Notes: a model not told the origin generated them from the sequence alone. A stretch of 64,000 nucleotides of DNA from Pseudoalteromonas piscicida (GCF_002208135.1 NZ_CP021646.1:4060001-4124000); one strand, 5' to 3'. Positions 46,465 through 58,486 are shown, counted from the first letter of the stretch. Program-made: numbers and translations.

Positions 46465-48006
46465 TTACCAAGTTTGCGTAGACTTGAACTTCTCAAGAAG
46501 CTCTTTAAGCTGCGCTTCGATCTCGGCGTTGTAGTTACCAGTTTCATTGATTTGAGCCATTAGCTCTGCGTACTCGCTCTTAGCAAATGCGATTAGGCTT
46601 GCTTCGAAATCAAGGATCTTGTTGATTTCGATATCTTTTAGGAAGCCTTTCTCTACTGCAAATAGCGACAATGACATATCAGCAACAGACATCGGTGCGT
46701 ACTGTTTCTGCTTCATTAGCTCTGTTACACGCTCACCGTGTTCAAGCTGTGCACGTGTTGCATCATCAAGGTCAGAAGCGAACTGAGAGAACGCCGCTAG
46801 TTCACGGTACTGAGCTAGCGCTAGACGGATACCACCACCTAGTTTCTTAACAATCTTAGTTTGAGCTGCACCACCTACACGAGATACCGAAATACCAGCG
46901 TTAACCGCTGGACGGATACCTGCGTTGAACAAGTCAGTTTCCAAGAAGATCTGACCGTCAGTGATTGAGATAACGTTGGTAGGTACGAATGCAGAAACGT
47001 CACCACCTTGAGTTTCAATGATTGGCAATGCCGTCAATGAACCTGTTTTACCTTTCACTTCACCATTAGTGAACTTCTCAACGTAGTCAGCGTTTACACG
47101 AGACGCACGCTCTAGAAGACGTGAGTGAAGATAGAAAACGTCACCTGGGTATGCTTCACGGCCAGGTGGACGCTTAAGTAGTAGTGAGATTTGACGGTAA
47201 GCAACAGCTTGCTTAGACAAATCATCATATACGATTAGTGCATCTTCACCGCGGTCACGGAAGTATTCACCCATAGTACAACCAGAGAACGGCGCTAGGA
47301 ATTGTAGCGCTGCAGATTCTGATGCAGAAGCAACTACTACGATAGTGTTTGCAAGCGCACCGTGCTCTTCTAGTTTACGTACTACGTTAGCAATTGTTGA
47401 CGCTTTTTGACCAACCGCTACGTACACACACTTAACGCCTGTGTCTTTTTGGTTGATGATAGCATCGATTGCTAGTGCTGTTTTACCAGTCTGACGGTCA
47501 CCGATCACAAGCTCACGCTGACCACGACCAACTGGGATCATCGCATCGATAGACTTATAACCAGTTTGTACTGGCTCATCTACTGATTGACGCTCGATTA
47601 CGCCAGGTGCGATTTTTTCAACTGGTTCGAAACCATCGTTATCAACAGCGCCTTTACCGTCGATTGGCTCACCTAGTGTGTTAACAACACGACCTAGTAG
47701 ACCACGGCCTACAGGTACTTCAAGGATACGACCAGTTGATTTAACTTTTACGCCTTCTTTAAGGTCAGCGTATGGACCCATTACTACTGCACCTACTGAG
47801 TCACGCTCAAGGTTTAGTGCGATAGCATAACGGTTGCCAGGAAGCTCGATCATCTCACCCTGCATACAGTCAGCAAGACCGTGGATGCGGATGATACCGT
47901 CGGTAACAGATACGATAGTACCTTCGTTACGCGCTTCACTTACAACTTCAAACTGTTCAATGCGTTGCTTGATCAGTGCAGAAATTTCTGTGGAATTAAG
48001 TTGCAT
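46465..48006 (-). CDS. atpA: ATP synthase alpha subunit
   Basis: 513 residues. P-loop [14 protein letters not shown]-terminal [31 protein letters not shown] segment ([17 protein letters not shown]). Non-catalytic nucleotide-binding subunit of F1. Confidence 0.98.
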   Translation of the reverse strand: MQLNSTEISALIKQRIEQFEVVSEARNEGTIVSVTDGIIRIHGLADCMQGEMIELPGNRYAIALNLERDSVGAVVMGPYADLKEGVKVKSTGRILEVPVGRGLLGRVVNTLGEPIDGKGAVDNDGFEPVEKIAPGVIERQSVDEPVQTGYKSIDAMIPVGRGQRELVIGDRQTGKTALAIDAIINQKDTGVKCVYVAVGQKASTIANVVRKLEEHGALANTIVVVASASESAALQFLAPFSGCTMGEYFRDRGEDALIVYDDLSKQAVAYRQISLLLKRPPGREAYPGDVFYLHSRLLERASRVNADYVEKFTNGEVKGKTGSLTALPIIETQGGDVSAFVPTNVISITDGQIFLETDLFNAGIRPAVNAGISVSRVGGAAQTKIVKKLGGGIRLALAQYRELAAFSQFASDLDDATRAQLEHGERVTELMKQKQYAPMSVADMSLSLFAVEKGFLKDIEINKILDFEASLIAFAKSEYAELMAQINETGNYNAEIEAQLKELLEKFKSTQTW

Positions 48007-48020
48007 GCTCTTTTTCCCAA

Positions 48021-48554
48021 TTACGATTGTAGCGACGTCGCAAGACGATCTAGCTTGCCGCGAACAGAACCGTCGATTACGGTGTCACCGGCTTTAATCA
48101 CAAGACCACTTACAATGGCTTCGTCGATGCTACAATTCAGCTTAACTTTGCGTGCGAAACGTTTCTCAAGTGCCGCGACCAATTTTGCTTGCGTATCATC
48201 TGCAAGCACTGTTGCTGAAACCACATCTACTTCGATTTCTTTGTCATAGTCTGCTTTTAATTCTGCAAACAATTCTGCAACAGCTGGGATGGCGGCTAAA
48301 CGCTCATTTTCGGCCATCAGCTTGATAAGATTTTGACCTTGTTCGTTGAGTTGCTCAGCACATAACTTGATAATGATTTCAGACTGCTGTGATTCAGTGG
48401 CGATGCTACCAAGTAGCGCCTGAACCTGCTCGTCGCTGGTAACTTGACCAGCGAAGAACAGCATTTCATTCCAAGCTTCAACTGTGCCTTTTTCAACGGC
48501 AAGTTCAAAAGCCGCTTTAGCGTATGGGCGAGCGATAGTAGTCAATTCAGACAT
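48021..48554 (-). CDS. atpH: ATP synthase delta subunit
   Basis: 177 residues from the second ATG ([19 protein letters not shown]); starting two codons earlier is also possible. Connects F1 to the peripheral stalk. Helical N-terminal domain and a conserved C-terminal end ([15 protein letters not shown]). Confidence 0.96.
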   Translation of the reverse strand: MSELTTIARPYAKAAFELAVEKGTVEAWNEMLFFAGQVTSDEQVQALLGSIATESQQSEIIIKLCAEQLNEQGQNLIKLMAENERLAAIPAVAELFAELKADYDKEIEVDVVSATVLADDTQAKLVAALEKRFARKVKLNCSIDEAIVSGLVIKAGDTVIDGSVRGKLDRLATSLQS

Positions 48555-48570
48555 GCTCATACCCTCCTAC

Positions 48571-49041
48571 TTAAAGCTCAGCGACAAGTTTTTCAACGAT
48601 GTCACTGTGTGTGGCTTGATTGATTTCACGCTCTAAAATCTTCTCAGCGCCTGCGATAGAAAGTGCAGCGACTTGTGAACGCAGCTCTTCTTTCACACGG
48701 TTGCGCTCAGACTCAATTTCAGAGTGTCCCTGAGCAATGATGTTTTCACGCTCTTGCTGACCACGAGTAGTCTCTTCATCAACAATTAGCGCAGCACGCT
48801 TCTTAGCTTGTTCGATGATTTCAGCCGCTTGTGCTTTCGCTTCTTTCAGCTGTTCAGCACCTTGAGCGCGAACGCGATCAAGTTCTTTCTCAGCTTCATC
48901 AGATGCCGCTAAACCATCTTCGATTTTCTTCTGGCGAGCTTCAATCGCACCATTTAGTGGTGGCCATACGAACTTCATACAGAACCATACGAAGACCACA
49001 AATGCGATTAATTCACCTATTAGAGTGGCGTTTAAGTTCAC
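48571..49041 (-). CDS. atpF: ATP synthase b subunit
   Basis: 156 residues: one N-terminal membrane helix ([20 protein letters not shown]) and a long charged coiled coil, the peripheral stalk. Located between atpE and atpH. Confidence 0.97.
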   Translation of the reverse strand: MNLNATLIGELIAFVVFVWFCMKFVWPPLNGAIEARQKKIEDGLAASDEAEKELDRVRAQGAEQLKEAKAQAAEIIEQAKKRAALIVDEETTRGQQERENIIAQGHSEIESERNRVKEELRSQVAALSIAGAEKILEREINQATHSDIVEKLVAEL

Positions 49042-49090
49042 GACCGCTCCTCCTTACTTGACAGTTGTTCGTTTCAGGTATTTTGCAATA

Positions 49091-49351
<261 letters not shown>

Positions 49352-49396
49352 TTAAAGTTTAAGTTTAAGTTGTAAAAATCTTTATTATTCAGCAGA

Positions 49397-50257
<861 letters not shown>

Positions 50258-50269
50258 TTATCCCAAAAG

Positions 50270-50650
50270 TTAATGATTAAAAAAAATCAGGACCAACCAT
50301 TGTGTCAGCATCACGAGCATATACGCGCCGAAGAAAGGCAGCATCATTACCGAAAAATGCTTAAAAATCAGTGCAAAGAGCACAACAGTTAGCAAAAATT
50401 TTAATCCATTTCCTCGTTTTATCGAGGAATATACTTGATTTGCTTTGCTTGCACCCATAAATCGAAAGGCGTAAGCAGCAAATACAAAATTAGGGAGTAC
50501 CAACACAGCGCCGCCAGCTAATGCTGAAACTCCGGCTTGTACTCCCCAACCTATAAAAACGATTACTGCAGCGACTAATGCTACGATACCCTGAATCAAA
50601 ACACCTTGTAATGCGGCTCGCCTGTATGGGCGGGCTAACGAATGAGTCAC
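50270..50650 (-). CDS. atpI: ATP synthase assembly protein I
   Basis: 126 residues, four hydrophobic segments, Gly-rich start of the helix pairs (WGVQAGVSALAGGAVLVLPN) typical of AtpI. GTG start with AAGG upstream. First gene of the operon. The 50651-50939 gap upstream probably holds the atp promoter. Confidence 0.92.
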   Translation of the reverse strand: MTHSLARPYRRAALQGVLIQGIVALVAAVIVFIGWGVQAGVSALAGGAVLVLPNFVFAAYAFRFMGASKANQVYSSIKRGNGLKFLLTVVLFALIFKHFSVMMLPFFGAYMLVMLTQWLVLIFFNH

Positions 50651-50939
50651 TTTATATTAACCTTAATGACGTTAAATTTTATCAGGGTATGAAAACTGGC
50701 GAAATTATACTTGTTTCTGCTTAATTTGCAACTTGACGAGGCGAAATGTGACGTTTTTTGGACGCCAAATAGGTCAAAATTTGTTAGGGAGGAAGGCTTA
50801 AATTAAAGCCTGTACACGAGTGGCTATTTTTCCATCAAAGTTCTTAGTATTCTCGCAATATTGCAGCATATCGGTGAGGAAATAGCGGCGCAAAATAAAG
50901 CACCGCATTCACGGATTAGTCAATTGGTTAAGTTTACCG
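50651..50939. promoter_or_regulatory. atp operon promoter region
   Basis: A 289-base gap between parB and atpI, AT-rich near atpI (AATTATACTTG at about 50702). No firm promoter assignment; no other gene seen. Confidence 0.4.
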
Positions 50940-51878
50940 TTAGTCAGCTTCATTCATTTCAGGGTTAATACGCCCCAAAATACCATCAAGCTCATCCAAA
51001 CTAGCATAGGAAATAACCAGTTTACCTTTACCTTTTTGGTTGTAGTTGATCTCAACTTTTGCGCCTAAGTTTTCCTGTAATTGCTGTTCAAGCAGCTTCA
51101 CATCAGGATCTTTTTGCTTCGCTTCTTTTTTCTCAACAGGCTCTAAAATGGTGCGAACCAGTTTTTCGGTTTCTCTTACGGTTAATCCCTTGGCCACAGC
51201 AGTTCTTGCTGCTTCAGATTGCGCTTCACCAGTTAGGGCAAGTAAACAACGAGCATGGCCCATTTCTATATCGCCATGTTCCAACAAGATTTTTACATCA
51301 TCGTTGAGATTGTTGAGACGAAGTAAATTGGTGACCGTCGTACGCGATTTACCCACCGCATCGGCAACTTGCTGATGCGTGAGTTCAAATTCATTAAGCA
51401 ATCGATCTAAAGCAATTGCTTCTTCCATCGCATTGAGGTCTTCACGCTGAATGTTTTCAATAAGCGCAATCGCAACAGCCGCTTCATCCGGCACATCTTT
51501 GATTAAACAAGGAACGGTATCTTGCTTTGCTAGCTGTGCCGCACGCCAACGTCTTTCACCGGCAATAATTTCAAAGCTTTGCGTGGTAACTTTACGCACC
51601 ACAATAGGCTGTAAAATCCCCTGTGAACGGATCGAACTCGCCAGTTCTTCAAGTGCCTGTTCAGACATATCTTTACGCGGTTGATATTTACCCGGCTTTA
51701 GCCACTCAATTGGTAATCGTTGTAACTCTTGTTCAACCACTGATTCAGTTAGGGGTTCGCTGACTGTCGCAACCACTTCTTCTTGATTAGGCACAGGTGC
51801 CGCAGCACTTGGATTAGGTTTAGCTGAGCTGAGTAGGGCATCCAACCCTCGGCCTAAACCACGTTTTTTAACCGACAT
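50940..51878 (-). CDS. parB: Chromosome partitioning protein ParB
   Basis: 312 residues. N-terminal VKKRGLGRGLDALL, CTPase/ParB box (GERRWRAAQLA), HTH (TQQVADAVGKSRTTVTNLLRL region) and C-terminal dimer domain. Binds parS and spreads by CTP-dependent sliding. A fitting parS is at 60463, about 9 kb away. Confidence 0.97.
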   Translation of the reverse strand: MSVKKRGLGRGLDALLSSAKPNPSAAAPVPNQEEVVATVSEPLTESVVEQELQRLPIEWLKPGKYQPRKDMSEQALEELASSIRSQGILQPIVVRKVTTQSFEIIAGERRWRAAQLAKQDTVPCLIKDVPDEAAVAIALIENIQREDLNAMEEAIALDRLLNEFELTHQQVADAVGKSRTTVTNLLRLNNLNDDVKILLEHGDIEMGHARCLLALTGEAQSEAARTAVAKGLTVRETEKLVRTILEPVEKKEAKQKDPDVKLLEQQLQENLGAKVEINYNQKGKGKLVISYASLDELDGILGRINPEMNEAD

Positions 51879-51893
51879 GTTCTTTTTATCCTC

Positions 51894-52679
51894 TTAGGCA
51901 ACCGCAGCCGCTTGCTTTTCTTTGCGTCTTAGCATTTCACCCGCTAGCGCTAGATAGGCTTTTGCACCGCTTGACGCTCTATCATAATACATCGCAGGCG
52001 CACCAAAACTTGGCGCCTCCGCTAATCGCACATTACGAGGGATCACAGTCCGGTACACTTTATCGCCAAAGTGTTGTTTTAACTGCTCAGATACGTCGTT
52101 AGCTAGACGATTACGCGGGTCGTACATAGTGCGCAAAATGCCTTCAATTTGCAATCCTGGATTCACCAACTTACCGAGTTGGGTAATGGTGTCCATTAAA
52201 GCTGTTAATCCCTCCAGTGCATAATATTCACACTGCATCGGAACTAAAACCGCATCGGCGGCAGCCATGGCATTTACCGTTAGCATATTTAATGAAGGTG
52301 GACAGTCGATGAATATATACTCATATTTATCTTTTATTGTCTCAAGGGCGTTGCGTAATCTAACCTCGCGCGCAAACAACTCCATCAGCTTGACTTCTGC
52401 CGCGGTTACATCCCCATTCGCTGCGATCAAATGATACTCACCACTGGTTTCTGTGGTGATCACTTGATCCATCGGCGCTTCTTCTATCAACAGATCATAA
52501 ACCGTTGCGACATCGGCGTATTTATCGACGCCACTGCCCATGGTTGCATTGCCTTGGGGATCGAGATCGATCAACAGAACTTTACGTTTAGTCGCCGCCA
52601 TGGACGCGGCTAAATTCACCGCAGTGGTTGTTTTACCAACACCACCTTTTTGGTTTGCTATTGCAATGACTCTTGCCAC
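51894..52679 (-). CDS. parA: Chromosome partitioning ATPase ParA
   Basis: 261 residues. Deviant Walker A QKGGVGKTTTAVNLA, Walker B FIDCPPSLNML. Starts 14 bases after rsmG ends and 15 before parB. Confidence 0.97.
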   Translation of the reverse strand: MARVIAIANQKGGVGKTTTAVNLAASMAATKRKVLLIDLDPQGNATMGSGVDKYADVATVYDLLIEEAPMDQVITTETSGEYHLIAANGDVTAAEVKLMELFAREVRLRNALETIKDKYEYIFIDCPPSLNMLTVNAMAAADAVLVPMQCEYYALEGLTALMDTITQLGKLVNPGLQIEGILRTMYDPRNRLANDVSEQLKQHFGDKVYRTVIPRNVRLAEAPSFGAPAMYYDRASSGAKAYLALAGEMLRRKEKQAAAVA

Positions 52680-52693
52680 ATTGTCCTCGACAA

Positions 52694-53314
52694 TTAATCT
52701 TTAGAAAGAATGATTAAATGGCGCTCACCTTCAAGCTTGGGCACCACTAAACTAATATCTTGCGATAAACTCACGCCGTTTGGTAATTGTTCTAGCTCAT
52801 CCGCAGGGTATTGACCCTTTAGTGCTAAGAATACACCTTGGTTATCGATTAAATGTGAACACCACTGGATCATATCTTGTAGTGATGCAAAAGCACGGCT
52901 GAGTACACCGTCTAATTTAACACTTGGCTGATATTCTTCAACTCGAGACTGCACAGGGGTAACATTCTCAATGCCAAGCCCATGTTTTACCTGCATTAAA
53001 AATCGAACTCTTTTACCAAGGCTATCAAGAAGAACAAAATTGATGTCCGGTCTAGCTATCGCTAAAACCATACCCGGTAAACCCGGTCCGGTGCCAACAT
53101 CGATATAGTTACTGCCCGTTAGGTGTGGCGCAACAACCAAAGAGTCCATGATGTGTTTTACCATCATTTCTTTTGGGTCACGAACGGAAGTGAGGTTGTA
53201 GGCTTTGTTCCATTTATCCAGCAGCTGGACATATTCGACCAACTGCTGCTTTTGTTGTTCACTGAGCTCGATAGAGGTATCAGCGAGTAATTCATTCAAT
53301 TGTTCTAGTAACAC
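52694..53314 (-). CDS. rsmG: 16S rRNA (guanine-N7) methyltransferase
   Basis: 206 residues. SAM site [18 protein letters not shown], with the RsmG-typical [20 protein letters not shown] near the N-terminus. Methylates G527 of 16S rRNA. Standard position after mnmG. Confidence 0.97.
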   Translation of the reverse strand: MLLEQLNELLADTSIELSEQQKQQLVEYVQLLDKWNKAYNLTSVRDPKEMMVKHIMDSLVVAPHLTGSNYIDVGTGPGLPGMVLAIARPDINFVLLDSLGKRVRFLMQVKHGLGIENVTPVQSRVEEYQPSVKLDGVLSRAFASLQDMIQWCSHLIDNQGVFLALKGQYPADELEQLPNGVSLSQDISLVVPKLEGERHLIILSKD

Positions 53315-53329
53315 AGTGTTCCACTGCTA

Positions 53330-55219
53330 TTACGCCGACTTACGTAATAGCCCTTGCTTTTTCAGATACACTAATAATAGCGAAATAGCAGCAGGGGTGA
53401 TACCAGAAATACGTGAAGCTTGACCAATCGTTTGTGGACGAGCATCACTTAGCTTTGCTACAACCTCATTTGACAGGCCGCTTACCTGGCCATAATCAAA
53501 CTCAGCAGGCAGTAATGTCTCTTCATGACGAAGTTGCTTATTAATCTCATCTTGTTGACGCGCAATGTAACCGGCGTACTTAGTTTGGATCTCAACCTGT
53601 TCAAGGGCTGGAATGTTATCAAACTCAGATCCTAATCCTTCAATTGCCATCAAGTCATGATAATTCACCTCTGGGCGACGGATCAGATCTTCAAGACTGG
53701 CTTCGCGTACCAGTGGTTTTTTTAGTAATTCGTTTACTGCTTCAAGTGCAGGGTGATCTTTATGGATCCAAGTATTGCGCAGACGCTGTGCTTCTTGTTC
53801 CATTACTTCAAGCTTGTCGTTGTATGCAGCCCAGCGTTCATCGTCAACCAGACCTAACTCGCGACCCTTTTCCGTTAGACGTAAATCCGCATTGTCTTCA
53901 CGCAGTAACAAACGGTATTCAGCACGCGAGGTAAACATACGATAAGGTTCTTTTGTACCAAGCGTTGCTAAGTCGTCAATCAACACACCTGCATAAGCTT
54001 CATCACGGCGCGGTGTCCATGCTTCACGGCCTTGAACTTGAAGAGCTGCGTTCATACCTGCAATCAACCCTTGCGCACCAGCTTCTTCATAACCGGTTGT
54101 ACCATTTATTTGACCCGCAAAGAATAAGCCATTGATAAACTTAGTTTCTAGTGATTGCTTAAGGTCACGGGGATCGAAGAAGTCGTACTCAATTGCATAG
54201 CCAGGACGACAAATATGCGCGTTCTCAAACCCTTTAATAGAACGCACGATCTCCAATTGGATATCAAATGGTAAGCTGGTGGAGATACCATTTGGATATA
54301 GCTCGTATGATGTTAAGCCTTCAGGCTCTACGAAGATCTGATGTTTTTCTTTATCTGCAAAACGGACAATTTTATCTTCGATAGAAGGGCAGTAACGTGG
54401 ACCAATCCCTTCAATTACACCTGCATACATCGGCGAACGATGTAAATTATTGCGGATCACGTCATGGGTTTTTTCATTGGTATAAGTGATATAACAAGGG
54501 ATCTGTTTTGGATGATCAGACACTTTGCCCATAAACGAGAAAACCGGAGTAGGGGTATCGCCAGGTTGTTCTTGCATCACTGAAAAGTCAACCGTTCTTG
54601 CATCGATACGTGGTGGTGTACCCGTTTTTAGACGATCAACTCGAAAAGGCATTTCACGTAAACGCTCAGCCAGAGCAATAGAAGGAGGATCGCCAGCACG
54701 GCCGCCTTTAAAGTTTTCTAAACCAATATGGATCTGGCCACCCAAGAAAGTACCAACCGTTAGCACCACTGAAGAAGCGCTAAAGCGTAAACCCATTTGC
54801 GTTACGACACCTTTGACCTGATCGCCTTCAACAATCAGATCATCACAAGATTGTTGGAAGATCTTTAAGTTTTCTTGATGTTGCAAAATGTCTTGGATCG
54901 CCGCTTTATACAATGCGCGATCTGCCTGAGCACGAGTCGCTCGTACCGCAGGGCCTTTCGATGAATTAAGCGTTCGAAATTGGATCCCACCTTTGTCGAT
55001 TGCTTTGGCCATTGCACCACCAAGCGCATCGATCTCTTTAACCAAATGACCTTTACCAATCCCACCAATAGCTGGGTTACACGACATTTGGCCTAAGGTA
55101 TCCATATTGTGTGTTAACAATAAGGTATTCATACCCATACGTGCAGCTGCAAGTGCAGCTTCAGTGCCTGCATGTCCACCACCAACAACGATGACATCAA
55201 AATGTTCATGATAAATCAT
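53330..55219 (-). CDS. mnmG: tRNA uridine-5-carboxymethylaminomethyl enzyme MnmG
   Basis: 629 residues. FAD-binding [21 protein letters not shown], catalytic Cys-region [19 protein letters not shown] and [13 protein letters not shown]. Works with MnmE (encoded at 58759) to modify U34 of tRNAs. Adjacent to oriC, as in E. coli. Confidence 0.98.
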   Translation of the reverse strand: MIYHEHFDVIVVGGGHAGTEAALAAARMGMNTLLLTHNMDTLGQMSCNPAIGGIGKGHLVKEIDALGGAMAKAIDKGGIQFRTLNSSKGPAVRATRAQADRALYKAAIQDILQHQENLKIFQQSCDDLIVEGDQVKGVVTQMGLRFSASSVVLTVGTFLGGQIHIGLENFKGGRAGDPPSIALAERLREMPFRVDRLKTGTPPRIDARTVDFSVMQEQPGDTPTPVFSFMGKVSDHPKQIPCYITYTNEKTHDVIRNNLHRSPMYAGVIEGIGPRYCPSIEDKIVRFADKEKHQIFVEPEGLTSYELYPNGISTSLPFDIQLEIVRSIKGFENAHICRPGYAIEYDFFDPRDLKQSLETKFINGLFFAGQINGTTGYEEAGAQGLIAGMNAALQVQGREAWTPRRDEAYAGVLIDDLATLGTKEPYRMFTSRAEYRLLLREDNADLRLTEKGRELGLVDDERWAAYNDKLEVMEQEAQRLRNTWIHKDHPALEAVNELLKKPLVREASLEDLIRRPEVNYHDLMAIEGLGSEFDNIPALEQVEIQTKYAGYIARQQDEINKQLRHEETLLPAEFDYGQVSGLSNEVVAKLSDARPQTIGQASRISGITPAAISLLLVYLKKQGLLRKSA

Positions 55220-55641
55220 TTACGGGATCCTACTTAAAACAACCGAGCAAATTTAGAAAGGATGCGTATTCTACCTAGAATTAACCAGAAGTGAAATGGT
55301 TAAACTTTGCACAACGCAAAAAAGAGATCACTTAAAATATATAAGGATCTTTTTAAAGATCTTTATTGATCTTACTACTACTGATCCTTTGATCTGTGAA
55401 TAGTTTTGTATTCCTGTTTAGATCCAACTGCTTAACTAAGATCAATTGGTGTGAATTAGATCGGATCAACAGGCATACAACCTTTGATCAACTTGCCACT
55501 TTATTCACAGGGCTAGATCTGAATTATTTTATCCAATGGATAAGTAAGCGTAGATCAGCAGTTAGATCATAGGTTATCCACAATGCGATCTAAAATAGAC
55601 TGAATTTGTGAATAACTTCTGTGTATTTCAATGTCGCAGCG
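55220..55641. other. Chromosomal replication origin (oriC) candidate
   Basis: The mnmG-mioC gap. I count about 15 GATC sites within 55325-55590. Three consecutive GATC-headed AT-rich segments at 55346-55380 (GATCTTTTTAAA, GATCTTTATT, GATCTTACTACT) look like the E. coli 13-mers. DnaA boxes: TTATCCACA 55574-55582, TTATTCACA 55501-55509, TGTGAATAA 55607-55615 (reverse), plus weaker TTATCCAAT at 55529. Gene context is the same as in E. coli and Vibrio. Confidence 0.9.
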
Positions 55642-56079
55642 TTAAGCGACACATTTAACAAACTTAGGTAACCAAGCAATAGCGGTATCTTCTGGTAGAT
55701 CTGGGTGTAAAACATCGATCTTTTCTATGTCTAATAGCTGTGTCGCACCTTTTTCTTTAAGTAGATCAGCAAGATTAATAGCTGCATGATTAAAGGTGTC
55801 GTAACTTGAATCACCAATTCCCACTACCGCAAAGCGTAATTGGCTTAGATCCGAGCTCGCTTTTAGCGCTGATATAAAAGGTAATAAGTTTTCTGGATAG
55901 TCACCGGCCCCATAGGTTGATGTCACCACCAGCCAAAGTGCTTGCTGACAAGCTTCAAGCTCGGGTTTTTCATGCAAATTCACGGTATAACCTTGAGATT
56001 CAAGCGATTCCATCAGCTGTTCAGCAACGTATTCTGCTGATCCCATTTGGCTGCCTACAATAAGATCTAAAGTTTGCAT
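55642..56079 (-). CDS. mioC: Flavodoxin-like protein MioC
   Basis: 145 residues. Flavodoxin fold with FMN loop GSQMGSAEYVAEQL and TSTYGAGDYPENLLPF. Sits next to oriC as in Enterobacteria. Confidence 0.95.
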   Translation of the reverse strand: MQTLDLIVGSQMGSAEYVAEQLMESLESQGYTVNLHEKPELEACQQALWLVVTSTYGAGDYPENLLPFISALKASSDLSQLRFAVVGIGDSSYDTFNHAAINLADLLKEKGATQLLDIEKIDVLHPDLPEDTAIAWLPKFVKCVA

Positions 56080-56488
56080 TGTTACCCTTACCTAAGTCGT
56101 ATTGCGCGCCATCTTAGCGTTTAACGTGAATATGTAAAGAGGGCTTTGAAGTAATTGGATAAAAATATTTGCACAAATAGTGTGTGATTTTTAATTTTTT
56201 TATTTATCTACATGAAATAAAACAGGAAAATAAAATATTCCTAAGCTTAACTCGGTGATTTATTTGTGGATAATCTATGGGATAGCTGAGCCTAAAAATA
56301 CTTTTTTAAGGCAAGGCTCATGCTTGAAACGGTAAGATCTCCGCTGTTTTTGAACAAATTTTGAGGCTGTGGATGAGATGTTGTGGATAACGATCTAAAA
56401 GCCGGAAGTCGATCCAGTCTTTTAGATCTATATAGTTAGATCCATATAATAAAAGAATCTAAAAAAATGGTTAGATCTCGAGATTAAT
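56080..56488. other. Second DnaA-box and GATC cluster upstream of mioC
   Basis: No gene. Two reverse DnaA boxes TGTGGATAA at 56275-56283 and 56392-56400, and about six GATC sites between 56336 and 56475, several within AGATCTA-like repeats. Could be a second origin module or a mioC promoter control region. Confidence 0.6.
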
Positions 56489-56722
56489 TTAGTTTGACAG
56501 CCAAGTTGTGCGGACTGGTTGTTCAAATAAGAAGTCTACAGCATGTTCTTCGAGCAGCCTTCTGGTGGCTGATTCTTGTAGTGCAATCACATGATCGCTG
56601 AGTGCATTACCCGATGAGATACGTTTGACTCCTAACTCTGCTAACGCCTGTTTATCGCTAAATCCGGGCAACAGCATCACATTGACTGGAATTGAAAGCA
56701 GGGCTGTTAGGCGTCTTATCAT
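56489..56722 (-). pseudogene. C-terminal remnant of a PEP mutase/isocitrate lyase-family gene
   Basis: A 77-codon frame reading IPVNVMLLPGFSDKQALAEL and GVKRISSGNALSDHVIALQE, the last third of a PEP mutase-type barrel. The N-terminal two thirds are missing; the break lies directly beside transposon debris at 56750, the probable cause. Confidence 0.75.
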
Positions 56723-56749
56723 GGTGGTGTCGGTTAAACCGGGGATAAT

Positions 56750-57360
56750 TTACGAGAAGTAGTCATAGACAGATTGTCATGGAGAAAAATATTGCCCATC
56801 CAACGGACAGTAAACTACTAGAAAAATGCCGTGGCAAACTGGTTGGTTTCGCTAAGCAAGCCAGTATTCGGCTTAGGCAAAGTTATGAACGAATTGGCCT
56901 AAGACCGCGCAAAAAGTAGCGCTGTGCCCATGCTAAACAATTTAAACGCATGATGAAAACACTGGGAAACTATCTCAGACGGGTGATGAAAGGTATCTTG
57001 AGGAAAAGCACCGAGCAGCCAAGTCGGGAGTTTATCCATGCCCTACAACAACACAAGCGGCTGTTAAAGCAAGAAAAACGAGTAAAAACAAACTCTATAA
57101 CCTGCATGAGCTGGGTGTTCAATGTATCGCCAAGGGAAAAAGCGCAAAGCCATATGAGTTGAGTATCGCGACAATATTGAAAGAGCAGTTTGTAGTTTGC
57201 TTGCATGCAATGCATGGCAGCCCCTATGACGGCGACACGTTATGAGAAACGTTGAGAATAGTAGACAACGTCACAGATAAAAGGCGATACAGCTGTTTTG
57301 TAGATAGGGGTTATCGAGGAATGCGTTATGATGTGTATATTGCAGGGCAAAAGCGTAGGT
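56750..57360 (+). mobile_element. Relic of an IS5-like transposase gene (copy D)
   Basis: Plus-strand pieces: MEKN-type start, TDSKLLEKCRGKLVGFAKQA, AHAKQFKRMMKTLGNYLRRV, CSAMHGSPYDGDTL-like end (CLHAMHGSPYDGDTL), DRGYRGMRYDVYIAGQKRR. Several stops and frameshifts. 56770-57130 is closely similar to 31585-31960. It ends near 57362. Confidence 0.8.
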
Positions 57361-57772
57361 AGGCCAAAGCTGCCGTAAAATTCTAGCCCAACTGCGGCTT
57401 TTTTATGCCTAGATTTAATATTTATTAGCAGCGAAAAGCGCTGCGTAATAACAGAATTGTCGATAAAATTAATGCCCAGTCTGGATTGATTGAATTCGGC
57501 TAGTCTAAGCATTAAAACGTCAATATTCTGGAGCGACGAAGTAACTCATGCTAATAGCTTGATTTCACAGTCACTCTAGCTGAAGTTATAACAGTTGATA
57601 AGGGGTATGACAGTAATGATTTTAGAAACCAACTTGAAAAGTTAAGCTGCCAAGAAAAGGAAGCAGCAAGGTGGGCAATGAGGATATAGATTGATGTATA
57701 TCCAAATATCACCATTTTCTTGGGTGATTTATGGACAAAGGTTAACAGGCTCTAGGATTAAAGAAATGAAAA
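57361..57772. other. Gap with a possible second transposase trace
   Basis: No gene. At 57594-57656 the plus strand reads VDKGYDSNDFRNQLEKLSC, which resembles the DKGYDS motif of DDE transposases of another IS type. Rest is uninformative. Confidence 0.35.
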
Positions 57773-58084
57773 TCATAGAAGTTCGTTTTTATCTATGGCC
57801 TTTAAATCAGAAAAAGGTTCGAGTAGTCGATGAAAAATATATACAAATACAAGGATAATTAGGATTGCGGCTGTTGAACCAAATTTGTCAGCGATAACAG
57901 AGTGAAATGTGGTTTTAAACAAGAAAGAAAGCAAAAAACAGATGACTACAGTCCATAATATACTTGGTTGAAGTGTAAAACCGCAGCAGGGACAATAAAT
58001 GAACTTCTCAGAAATTAACTTCATCCTTATTACCATTGAAATTTCAGTTTTGCAGTTTGAACAACTTCGGACAAATATTTTCAT
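57773..58084 (-). CDS. Small membrane protein with zinc-ribbon motif, possible immunity protein
   Basis: 103 residues from ATG 58084 (a GTG three codons earlier is possible). N-terminal CSNC and CPCCG make a four-Cys zinc ribbon (about residues 8-37), then two hydrophobic segments (TVVICFLLSFLFKT, AAILIILVFVYIF). Not recognised. It follows the two bacteriocin genes after a hairpin and is the best immunity candidate for them. Confidence 0.55.
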   Translation of the reverse strand: MKIFVRSCSNCKTEISMVIRMKLISEKFIYCPCCGFTLQPSILWTVVICFLLSFLFKTTFHSVIADKFGSTAAILIILVFVYIFHRLLEPFSDLKAIDKNELL

Positions 58085-58111
58085 GATATTCACATTTTAT
58101 ATAATTTAAAT

Positions 58112-58144
58112 TATATGATTGAAGCGAAATGCTTCAATCATATA
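58112..58144 (-). terminator. Hairpin after the two-peptide bacteriocin genes
   Basis: A 14-bp perfect stem (TATATGATTGAAGC with its complement) and a 5-base loop, 12 bases after the stop. Confidence 0.75.
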
Positions 58145-58156
58145 GTACGAAATGGC

Positions 58157-58291
58157 TTACTTGATATAATTATTATAAACCCAACGACCTGCTTTTAAGC
58201 CGTAATGCGCAGCTACTACAGCCACTGCAGCTTCTAAGAAGATACCACCATTTACCTTTTGTACTTCATTTTTATTTAATTGCTTGATCAT
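58157..58291 (-). CDS. Two-peptide bacteriocin, beta peptide precursor
   Basis: 44 residues. Leader MIKQLNKNEVQKVNGG, core IFLEAAVAVVAAHYGLKAGR then WVYNNYIK: a hydrophobic helix with a basic, aromatic C-terminus. The ATG overlaps the stop of the upstream gene (ATGA), so it is translationally coupled and made in equal amounts, a hallmark of two-peptide (class IIb-like) bacteriocins. No Cys. Confidence 0.8.
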   Translation of the reverse strand: MIKQLNKNEVQKVNGGIFLEAAVAVVAAHYGLKAGRWVYNNYIK

Positions 58292-58452
58292 TCCCCTGCA
58301 ACTCCTAAGGCAAAGCCGCCAGCACCAGCACCTGCAGCTACACGAACAAGTCTGTAAGCTTTATAAGCTCTGTATGCGCCGTAACCTACCCAGACTAAAG
58401 CTGCGATACCACCATTTACTTCTTGAACTTGATAAGAATTTAATTCTTTCAT
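58288..58452 (-). CDS. Two-peptide bacteriocin, alpha peptide precursor
   Basis: 54 residues. Leader MKELNSYQVQEVNGG, core IAALVWVGYGAYRAYKAYRL followed by GAGAGGFALG, with G-x-x-x-G type spacing for helix pairing. ATG preceded by AATGTGAGAAATACTG and by the hairpin at 58487. The leader is a near copy of precursor F at 35467. No exporter is adjacent; one of the two C39 systems would have to act in trans. Confidence 0.8.
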   Translation of the reverse strand: MKELNSYQVQEVNGGIAALVWVGYGAYRAYKAYRLVRVAAGAGAGGFALGVAGE

Positions 58453-58486
58453 CAGTATTTCTCACATTTAAATTTTATTATTAATT

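Noticed and set aside
46744..46760. GCACGTGTTGCA in atpA as parS
   Set aside because: Flanks do not match TGTTNCAC/GTGAAACA.
47834..48249. Long plus-strand frames opposite atpA and atpH
   Set aside because: Antisense shadows of strongly conserved ATP synthase genes; no ribosome sites.
57240..57512. 90-codon minus-strand frame next to the IS relic
   Set aside because: Overlaps decayed transposase DNA and has no recognisable features.
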